From SXRF01 sp039808985 (GTDB taxonomy: Bacteria > Pseudomonadota > Alphaproteobacteria > Rickettsiales > SXRF01): a DNA stretch of 16,848 nt. Each line of letters starts with the position of its first letter. The first letter of the stretch is position 1. The position numbers were made by a program, and so were the translations under genes. The DNA lies in NCBI GenBank assembly GCA_039808985.1, contig JBDHUC010000038.1, positions 1-16,848 on the forward strand, in the 5' to 3' direction. The notes beneath the pieces are model-generated. The model searched no databases and was not told the DNA's origin. It saw only the letters and a list, made by a program, of their open reading frames with translations. Below are positions 6,081 to 12,244 of this stretch, in pieces.

Positions 6081-7286
6081 TTATGGTATATGGCCTTTAA
6101 GCTCTCTGTCGCCAAGCAGCATTATAAGCAATGCTGAGAAGCTGAGTATTGAAAAGCCCGTAATCATTGGCATAAGGGTGCCATCATACATTTGACCTAT
6201 AATCGTTCCAAGAGGGATGGCGATTACATTGGAAATTGCACCTATGATAGCAGCGGCTATACCGGCGATATGCCCCATAGGTTCCATTGCCAGCGCATTT
6301 AAATTCCCAAATAGTAATCCAACGCAGAACAATACGATCAGGCCGTAAACAAAAAACATCCAGAATTGTATTGGAAAAAGAAAATTAATCCCCAGGAAAA
6401 TAATAGAAACCATGGCCATAAGAGCGAGCGCCTGTCCGCATATATGCCGCATGCCAAGCTTTTCTACAAGTTTTGAATTTATGTGCGATGAAACGCCAAA
6501 TGCCATTGCCTGCAATCCAAAATACACCACGAACATTTCGCCAACCCCGAATTGCACCTGGAATATCTGTTGCGCTGAATTAAGGTCGCCAATTAAAGCT
6601 CCGAACATGCATCCCATGCAGATAGTATATGTCATGGCCTGGCGGTTGGATATAACTGCTTTAGTGCCGCTTATAATAGTCGATACGCTGAATGGGACAC
6701 GTTGTGAAACCGGCAGGGTTTCATCAAGGCGGAAATATATCCACAGCATAACCGCAATTGCATAAAATATATAAAGAACAAATATATATTGCCATGATAA
6801 AAATATTATAATTCCCTGGCCAAGCGCAGGCGCAACTACCGGCGCCATAATAAAAATCATCATTACCAATGACATAACCCTTGCCATAGGACGGCCACTG
6901 AATTTATCGCGTATTATAGACATGCAGGAAATATAAGGGCCGGAAACACCAAGTCCTTGTATAAACCGCCCCGCCAGCATCATGTCAATATTTCCAGATG
7001 TCAGGCAAATCACACTTCCTGCTAAATAAAGTATCAGCCCGCCATATAGTATTTTTTTCCGGCCCAGCGCATCGGAAAGTGGCCCGCAGATAAGCTGGCC
7101 AATTGCCATTCCGATAAAAATGCTGCTGATTATATACTGGGCCTGGTTAGGATGGGCGGTATGCAATGCTTGCCCAATAGTGCCAAGCGCAGGCAGCATG
7201 GCGTCAATTGATATCGAAACTACCGACATCAACACAGCCATGAGCGCAATAAACTCTTTCGAGCCGCTTTCTGCCCCTTGTTTCAT
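6081..7286 (-). CDS. MFS multidrug exporter, Bcr/CflA type
   Basis: The 401-residue protein has about twelve hydrophobic segments and the signatures of drug:H+ antiporters of the Bcr/CflA group. These are Asp28 followed by MLPALGTIG in helix 1, the loop motif GPLSDALGRKK (68-78), SIIRDKFSG (123-131) and a helix-5 region APVVAPALGQG (148-158). It probably exports small toxic compounds; the substrate cannot be inferred. It is the last gene of a minus-strand operon after the SRPBCC and YceI genes, with a 33-base gap to the YceI gene. No clear ribosome binding site precedes the ATG, so the start is likely but not certain. Confidence 0.87.
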   Translation of the reverse strand: MKQGAESGSKEFIALMAVLMSVVSISIDAMLPALGTIGQALHTAHPNQAQYIISSIFIGMAIGQLICGPLSDALGRKKILYGGLILYLAGSVICLTSGNIDMMLAGRFIQGLGVSGPYISCMSIIRDKFSGRPMARVMSLVMMIFIMAPVVAPALGQGIIIFLSWQYIFVLYIFYAIAVMLWIYFRLDETLPVSQRVPFSVSTIISGTKAVISNRQAMTYTICMGCMFGALIGDLNSAQQIFQVQFGVGEMFVVYFGLQAMAFGVSSHINSKLVEKLGMRHICGQALALMAMVSIIFLGINFLFPIQFWMFFVYGLIVLFCVGLLFGNLNALAMEPMGHIAGIAAAIIGAISNVIAIPLGTIIGQMYDGTLMPMITGFSILSFSALLIMLLGDRELKGHIP

Positions 7287-7319
7287 GATATTATATTCAA
7301 TCTGGTTTATAGATTAATA

Positions 7320-7970
7320 TTATTCGCTTTTAAGTGTAGGGCCTTTGAATTCTGCCTCTATTACAACATTGACCATATCGCCAACTCCCATATTGGAGCC
7401 CGGCGCCGGTATGCCGGTGGTAAAGCCAAAATCAGAACGGTTAAAGGCGCCAACCGCAGAAAAACCGATGCGCGCATGTGGGTCCATCTTCTGCCCTATA
7501 TAGCCACCGTTAAATGCCACACTAAGAACAACAGGTTTTTTTACTCCTAATAATTCCAGGTCGCCATATACTTTTGCGGTGTGCTTATCGCTTGTATCTA
7601 TCTTGGTAGAGGTAAATGTTATTGTTGGGAATTTGGCAGTGTTTAACCATTTATCGCCTAATATTTCTTGAGTAAAACCATCAGGAGGGCTGGGCAGATC
7701 GAGGGAGTTGGGGTTGATGATAGCTACCAATTTAGCATTCTGCGGTTTTGCCGGGTCAATTTCCAGCGTTGCGTCAAAATCATCAAAGCTGGCTGTATAA
7801 TTGGAAAAACCCATATGCAACACTTTGAAAGTAAGGCTGGCATGGTGTTTGTCAAGCTTGTAAGTCCCTGCTGGCAGAGCCTGTTCTTCTGCCTGTGCCG
7901 GTTGAATAAAAAATGAGATGGTAACTGCGCTTATTAATGCAGCAAATAAATTTAACATTCTGGTTTTCAT
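7320..7970 (-). CDS. YceI-family periplasmic lipid-binding protein
   Basis: The 216-residue product has a signal peptide with predicted cleavage after AQA (Ala27), then a YceI-type lipocalin-like beta-barrel domain. Recognisable family features are AGTYKLDKHHASLTFKVLHM near the mature N-terminus, a middle LGDKWLNTAKFPTITFTST, then YGDLELLGVKKPVVLSV and a C-terminal FNRSDFGF. YceI proteins bind polyisoprenoid-type lipids in their barrel; their physiological role is poorly defined. AAAGGA about eight bases before the ATG supports the start. It is the middle gene of the SRPBCC-YceI-MFS operon (gaps of 16 and 33 bases). A link to lipid or hydrophobic compound handling is an inference from its neighbours. 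Confidence 0.92.
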   Translation of the reverse strand: MKTRMLNLFAALISAVTISFFIQPAQAEEQALPAGTYKLDKHHASLTFKVLHMGFSNYTASFDDFDATLEIDPAKPQNAKLVAIINPNSLDLPSPPDGFTQEILGDKWLNTAKFPTITFTSTKIDTSDKHTAKVYGDLELLGVKKPVVLSVAFNGGYIGQKMDPHARIGFSAVGAFNRSDFGFTTGIPAPGSNMGVGDMVNVVIEAEFKGPTLKSE

Positions 7971-7986
7971 AAAATTGTCCTTTCAA

Positions 7987-8520
7987 TTATAGCTTTTTGC
8001 TTTCAACAATTGACTTAAGATTTGATAATCCTTTTTCAAACTGGTCGCCAACCATTTTTTCGCAATTCATGAATAAACTCATGATTTTTCCGATAAAATT
8101 ATTCGGCCCGTACATTGTCCATGTAACCTGTGTTTTATCGCCCTGTATGTCAAGTTTGAATTCGGCTGTATTAGTTGCCCGCATTGGCTTATAGAATTCA
8201 AGCCTGTTACGCACGAATTCATCGGGTTTTACCTCAGTTATAACCATAGTGCCTTTGCCGGTCTTTTTGCCTTCCCAGTTAAGCGTTGCCCCGACCCCGG
8301 ATTTTGGCCCTTCGAATTTATAATCTGCATCTGGTTCCATTTCCACCCATGGCGACCATTTATGGCCTTTTTCCAGGTCGTTTACCTGTTCAAATATGAT
8401 GGAGGCCGGTGCATTTATAAGAATATTGCGGGTTACACGGAATTCATCAGGCTTTTTTGAGGCCAGGACAAATATGGCTGCAATAGCCAGCACCAATAAT
8501 AAAAGAATATATGTAAGCAT
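7987..8520 (-). CDS. Membrane-anchored SRPBCC (START/polyketide-cyclase-like) protein
   Basis: The 177-residue protein begins with one hydrophobic helix (about 1-20) without a clear cleavage site, so it is probably an anchored protein. The rest fits a single SRPBCC domain: RNILINAPASIIFEQVNDLEKG, then HKWSPWVEMEP, a beta-rich centre, and a C-terminal amphipathic helix (MVGDQFEKGLSNLKSIVE). This fold makes a deep hydrophobic pocket for lipids or other ligands; no enzymatic residues can be assigned. AAGGGG 5-9 bases before the ATG gives a good ribosome binding site. It is the first gene of the minus-strand operon with YceI and the MFS exporter, and it is divergent from the glutathione S-transferase gene. 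Confidence 0.83.
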   Translation of the reverse strand: MLTYILLLLVLAIAAIFVLASKKPDEFRVTRNILINAPASIIFEQVNDLEKGHKWSPWVEMEPDADYKFEGPKSGVGATLNWEGKKTGKGTMVITEVKPDEFVRNRLEFYKPMRATNTAEFKLDIQGDKTQVTWTMYGPNNFIGKIMSLFMNCEKMVGDQFEKGLSNLKSIVESKKL

Positions 8521-8615
8521 AGTGTTCCCCTTTTTAAAGAAATATTACAGGTTAGCCTTGTTTTATAGCTCAAAGGTTCTTACGTCTTATTGGTAACCAT
8601 GCGTATAGCTTGTAA

Positions 8616-8621
8616 TATAAT
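8616..8621 (+). promoter_or_regulatory. Candidate -10 box of the gst promoter
   Basis: TATAAT at 8616-8621 is a perfect -10 consensus 44 bases before the gst start. The nearest -35-like sequence, TTGGTA at 8590-8595, is 20 bases upstream, which is longer than ideal. The site lies in the 145-base divergent region between the SRPBCC and gst genes. Confidence 0.4.
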
Positions 8622-8665
8622 TTACGCTTGGTCAATTCTGATTATCAAATTAATGGAGATATATT

Positions 8666-9286
8666 ATGAAACTATATTACAGCCCAGGCGCATGCTCACT
8701 TTCGCCACATATTGTACTTGCTGAAGCAGGATATAAATACGATGCAGAAAAAGTGGATTTGAAAACAAAAAAAACCGAATCGGGAAAGGACTTCAATACA
8801 GTATCCGATAAAGCGGCAGTTCCACTTTTGGTGCTTGATAATAATGAGCAGTTAAGTGAAGGCGTTGTTATGGTCCAGTATCTGGCAGACCAGAAGCCAG
8901 AAAGCAACCTTGCTCCAAAGAATGGCACTATGGAGCGTGTCCGGCTCCAGGAATGGCTCAATTATATCGCAACTGATCTGCATAAGTCACACTGGCTTTT
9001 ATTTGGCCCTGAAGCTAAATCAACTGCTGCGCAACTATATGTGAACAAAATAAAAAAATGCTATGATTATATCTCCGGCAAGCTCAAGGACAAAAAATAT
9101 CTTATGGGTGACCAGTTCACAGTTGCCGATGCTTATTTATTCACCATACTTAACTGGCATAAGGCCGCAAACCTTGATCTCCAGTCATGGCCGGTTCTGG
9201 CAGAATACCATAAGCGCGTAAGCTCCCGTCCTAAAGTCCAGGAGGCAATGAAAGCCGAAGGTTTGCTGGGTGCTAAGGCGGCCTAG
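8666..9286 (+). CDS. gst: Glutathione S-transferase, beta class
   Basis: The 206-residue length is typical of bacterial GST. The N-terminal thioredoxin-like domain begins MKLYYSPGACSLSPHI; Cys10 in this context is the hallmark of beta-class enzymes, which conjugate or bind glutathione through this residue. Pro53 in AAVPLLVLD is the conserved cis-proline, and LSEGVVMVQYLAD (63-75) is the glutathione-contacting segment. The all-helical C-terminal domain includes LMGDQFTVADAYLF, with the conserved Asp cap of helix 6. It acts in the cytoplasm in detoxification or redox defence; the substrate is unknown. GGAG at 8655-8658 supports the ATG. The stop codon overlaps the stop of convergent nfi. Confidence 0.94.
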   Translation: MKLYYSPGACSLSPHIVLAEAGYKYDAEKVDLKTKKTESGKDFNTVSDKAAVPLLVLDNNEQLSEGVVMVQYLADQKPESNLAPKNGTMERVRLQEWLNYIATDLHKSHWLLFGPEAKSTAAQLYVNKIKKCYDYISGKLKDKKYLMGDQFTVADAYLFTILNWHKAANLDLQSWPVLAEYHKRVSSRPKVQEAMKAEGLLGAKAA

Positions 9287-9963
9287 GCAAGTTCAAGCCG
9301 TGCTTTGCATTTTGAAAGTTTATCGGCAAGGCGCGTTGGCTCGGGCAGGCGGTAGCGAGTAAGGCATTTAATCGTAATATCGCAGGCCGTATCAATTGAA
9401 ACCTTATGGCCGGGAGAGATAAATAACGGGTTTACATTGTTGCGGCTGCGCAGCACTGTGCCTATACGCTCTTTTCCGGCCATAAGTGGGCTTTTATCGC
9501 CTTTTGCATTTCCCGGCATATCAAATTTTCCGGTGAGCCGCGATTTGGCAACGCCGATGCTGGGCATGTCAAGCAGGACGCCAAGATGTGCGGCTATTCC
9601 CATACGTCTTGGATGGGCTATGCCATGGCCATCCACCATGAATAAATCAGGAGTTTCTGAGAGGGTTTCCAGGGCCGCCAATATCGCAGGTATTTCGCGA
9701 AATGAAAGCAATCCAGGTATATATGGGAAAGTTACAGGGGTAAAAACCTGGGTCTGCTCTAACTGTTCAAGCCCATCCATTTCCAGCACAACTATGGCGC
9801 AGTGCGCAAGGTTGTTTATTATATCATAGCCGACATCAACACCGGCAATAGTTTTTATATTTCCAAATATATTTTCATTTTTGATTTTTGCGCGCATCGC
9901 AATCTGCAATTCACGCGCATGGCTGGTTGATTCAGGAGCGATAAATTCTGGTAAATCAATCAT
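9283..9963 (-). CDS. nfi: Endonuclease V
   Basis: The 226-residue product matches Nfi, which nicks DNA at the second phosphodiester bond 3' of deoxyinosine and starts repair of deaminated adenine. The metal-binding residues are in place: Asp43 in AGVDVGY, Glu90 in GLLSFRE, and Asp111 in VDGHGIAHPRR. PYIPG (80-84) carries the tyrosine wedge, and IGVAKSRLTG (136-145) holds the conserved lysine. The C-terminal half has NPLFISPGHKVSID, also a family signature. Length and motifs indicate an intact enzyme. The stop codon overlaps the stop of gst in a CTAG. A possible small gene ends 12 bases upstream on the same strand. Confidence 0.96.
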   Translation of the reverse strand: MIDLPEFIAPESTSHARELQIAMRAKIKNENIFGNIKTIAGVDVGYDIINNLAHCAIVVLEMDGLEQLEQTQVFTPVTFPYIPGLLSFREIPAILAALETLSETPDLFMVDGHGIAHPRRMGIAAHLGVLLDMPSIGVAKSRLTGKFDMPGNAKGDKSPLMAGKERIGTVLRSRNNVNPLFISPGHKVSIDTACDITIKCLTRYRLPEPTRLADKLSKCKARLELA

Positions 9964-9974
9964 TATATTTTATT

Positions 9975-10109
9975 TTAACCCTCATCGAAGCTGTTATTAA
10001 GTGTCCTTGCTATCGCAACATAGTTTAAAAGAAAGGCAAGGACTATAGGGATTGCAATTGAATTTTCAGCTATTTTCCCATGACCAGCCAATATGAAGGC
10101 ATAAGGCAT
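9975..10109 (-). CDS. Possible small membrane protein upstream of nfi
   Basis: On the minus strand an ATG at 10107-10109 opens a 44-codon frame ending at TAA 9975-9977, just before nfi. The predicted peptide has one hydrophobic segment (IAIPIVLAFLLNYVAIA) followed by a polar tail (RTLNNSFDEG), which would fit a single-span small membrane protein. The ribosome binding site is weak (GGGAAAG some distance upstream). I do not recognise the protein. It could equally be a chance frame or the remnant of a larger gene. Confidence 0.3.
   Translation of the reverse strand: MPYAFILAGHGKIAENSIAIPIVLAFLLNYVAIARTLNNSFDEG
10003..10043. repeat. Inverted repeat upstream of nfi
   Basis: GTCCTTGC at 10003-10010 and GCAAGGAC at 10036-10043 form a perfect 8-bp inverted repeat with a 25-base spacer. 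It lies inside the possible 44-codon frame and between nfi and the sensor kinase. It could be an operator or a weak RNA hairpin; no T-run follows on either strand. Confidence 0.3.
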
Positions 10110-10203
10110 TATATAACTTTCCCATAATTATGAATTAATGTAATATGCCGCCTTGGGATTTTTCATCTACCCAGATTGTTATACTGCTAATGAAGAGCCT
10201 ACT

Positions 10204-11754
10204 ATGACTGGTAAAAAAAATAATCCTGCTGGTATTTTGCGTGATGCAAATAATGATATTGCCCAGGAGCTTGTAGTTTTGCTGGAAAAGACTGACCAGC
10301 AAAAGCGCATGTATGAAACGGCCCTATCCAATACCGCCGATTTCAATTATGTTTTTAATCTTGAAGGCAGGTTTGTTTTTGTAAATAAGGCATTGCTTGA
10401 TCTGTGGCATAAAACTCTGGACGAGGCGATAGGGAAAAATTTTTTTGAGCTTGATTACCCATTTGAGCTTGCACAGCAATTGCAAGACCAGATACAGGAA
10501 GTGATACGGACCAAGGAGCCACTAAAGGATGAAACGCCTTATACAAGCCCTGATGGGACACTTATTTATGAATATATTTTTCGTCCTGTAATCGGCGCTG
10601 ATGGCAAGGTAGAGGCTGTGGCCGGTTCCACCCGCGATATTACCGAATATAAGGAAGCCAACCGCCGTAAAGACGAGTTCCTGGCCATGCTGGCGCATGA
10701 ATTACGCAATCCGCTGGCCCCAATAAGCAATGCCATGCACATAATGAAATCCCCTTTGGTTAGTGACAAAATAAAGGAGGAAGCCGCGCTGCTTGTTGAC
10801 CGCCAGATTACGCAGATGACAGATCTGCTTAATGACCTTCTTGATGTTTCCCGGGTAACTTTGGGAAAAATTGAGCTGCACAATGCAAAGGTCGCCCTGG
10901 AAGAAATAATTAACATGGCAATAGAAAGCATCCAGCCTTTAATTGACGAGCGCAGGCAGAAGCTAAAGGTAAATATCCCGAAAAATACCATATGGCTTTA
11001 TGCAGATAGAACACGAATGTCGCAGGTTTTTAGCAATCTTTTGAATAATTCGGCTAAATACACACAGGTTGGCGGTGAAATAAGGGTAGATGCTGCCGAG
11101 GATAAAATGGGCGTTACTATAAAAATAAGCGATAATGGTATTGGCATATCCCGCGAAATGCTACCAATGATTTTCGATTTATTTGCTCAGGTTGATAGTT
11201 CCATGGAGCGTGCGCAGGGTGGCCTTGGTATTGGGCTTACGCTGGTTAAGAGCCTGGTGGAAATGCATAAGGGTACAATAAAGGCAGAAAGCGCTGGTAA
11301 AGGTCAGGGGAGTGAATTCACGGTGCGTCTTCCTATACAGATCGCATGCGGAAATGAGCACATCATTGATAAGCCGAAAGTAATGGCATCTAAAAATTCA
11401 TACCGTGTTTTGATAGTTGATGATAATGAGGCCTCAGCAAAAACTCTGGGCTGGACACTGGAAATACTGGGCCATGATATAAGGCTGGCGCATGAAGGCA
11501 ACGAGGCTATAGAAATAGCAAAATCCTACCTGCCGCACATCATATTGCTGGATATAGGGCTTCCGGGAATGAATGGTTATGAAATATGCAAAGTGCTGAG
11601 ATTGTTTCCTGAGCTGGAAAGAACAGTTATAATAGCCCAGACCGGATGGGGGCAGAAAGAGCATCTGATACGCTCAAAGGAAGCTGGGTTTAACCATCAT
11701 CTTGTAAAGCCTGTGAGTATAGAAAAACTGGAAAATATATTAGCAGAGCTATAG
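10204..11754 (+). CDS. Cytoplasmic PAS histidine kinase with C-terminal receiver domain (hybrid sensor kinase)
   Basis: The 516-residue protein has no membrane helix. Order: short N-terminal coil; PAS domain (about 33-150) ending in the PAC segment AGSTRDITEYKEA; HisKA dimerisation domain with phospho-acceptor His165 in LAHELRNPLAP; ATPase domain with N-box NLLNNSAKYT (278-287), G1 DNGIGI (310-315) and G2 GGLGIGL (339-345); and a receiver domain (about 400-516). In the receiver, Asp406/Asp407, phospho-acceptor Asp450 in LLDIGLPGMNG, Thr480 and Lys502 are present. All catalytic residues are intact. No DNA-binding output or HPt domain follows, so phosphate must pass to a protein elsewhere or the receiver regulates the kinase. 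ATG 10204 with AAGAG six bases upstream is preferred; an in-frame TTG at 10153 would add 17 residues. It is the first gene of a three-gene operon. Confidence 0.92.
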   Translation: MTGKKNNPAGILRDANNDIAQELVVLLEKTDQQKRMYETALSNTADFNYVFNLEGRFVFVNKALLDLWHKTLDEAIGKNFFELDYPFELAQQLQDQIQEVIRTKEPLKDETPYTSPDGTLIYEYIFRPVIGADGKVEAVAGSTRDITEYKEANRRKDEFLAMLAHELRNPLAPISNAMHIMKSPLVSDKIKEEAALLVDRQITQMTDLLNDLLDVSRVTLGKIELHNAKVALEEIINMAIESIQPLIDERRQKLKVNIPKNTIWLYADRTRMSQVFSNLLNNSAKYTQVGGEIRVDAAEDKMGVTIKISDNGIGISREMLPMIFDLFAQVDSSMERAQGGLGIGLTLVKSLVEMHKGTIKAESAGKGQGSEFTVRLPIQIACGNEHIIDKPKVMASKNSYRVLIVDDNEASAKTLGWTLEILGHDIRLAHEGNEAIEIAKSYLPHIILLDIGLPGMNGYEICKVLRLFPELERTVIIAQTGWGQKEHLIRSKEAGFNHHLVKPVSIEKLENILAEL

Positions 11755-11757
11755 GAT

Positions 11758-12240
11758 ATGCTGGAAAATTTTATAGAAATTTCATTAATAAGCGCATTTC
11801 TTATACTTATTTCATGGCTTTCGACCTATGAAATATTGAACAAGGTATGGAATAAGCTGCCATCGCTTGATATAAATCCCAGGCTTAGGGTAATGCTGAT
11901 AGGCATCCCGATTTTCTTTGCCCATATAGTAGGGATATGGGTTTATGCCATAGCTTACTTCCTTATCGAAAACTATACATCGCTTGGTAATATAGCTGGT
12001 GGTGACAGGGTTTACGGGGTAAGTTATGAAAGCTTTATTGATTGCCTGTATTTTTCCGCAGCCACTTATACTTCGCTTGGCCTGGGCGATTTGGTGCCAA
12101 CGCGCAGTATGCGTATGTTGGTCGGGGCTGAGGTTTTAAATGGCCTTGTAATGATAGGTTGGACAATATCATTTACTTTTCTTACTATGGAAAAATTCTG
12201 GAAGCAGCCCAAACGAATAACAAATAAAGATAAAGATTAA
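11758..12240 (+). CDS. Small potassium-channel-like membrane protein (two-helix pore type)
   Basis: The 160-residue protein has hydrophobic helices near 8-24, 46-70 and 118-143. Between the last two is a re-entrant pore segment: SFIDCLYFSAATYTSLGLGDLVP (split as pore helix 92-103 and filter 105-111). The filter reads T-S-L-G-L-G-D where classical K+ channels have T-T-V-G-Y-G-D, so the two glycines and the Asp are kept while Val and Tyr are both Leu. This places it with Ion_trans_2-type channels, but selectivity is uncertain. The short C-terminus is basic and lacks an RCK ligand domain. The gene starts 3 bases after the histidine kinase stop and ends 4 bases before the next gene, which indicates co-transcription and probably coupled translation. 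Confidence 0.78.
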   Translation: MLENFIEISLISAFLILISWLSTYEILNKVWNKLPSLDINPRLRVMLIGIPIFFAHIVGIWVYAIAYFLIENYTSLGNIAGGDRVYGVSYESFIDCLYFSAATYTSLGLGDLVPTRSMRMLVGAEVLNGLVMIGWTISFTFLTMEKFWKQPKRITNKDKD

Positions 12241-12244
12241 TGTT

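Noticed and set aside
6412..6765. 117-codon plus-strand frame opposite the MFS gene
   Set aside because: It is a shadow of the well-supported transporter frame, with no recognisable domain and no ribosome site.
9437..9829. 130-codon plus-strand frame opposite nfi
   Set aside because: The nfi frame carries all endonuclease V motifs; the opposite frame shows none.
10153..10203. TTG start extending the histidine kinase by 17 residues
   Set aside because: ATG 10204 has AAGAG at a suitable distance, and the extra residues match no domain.
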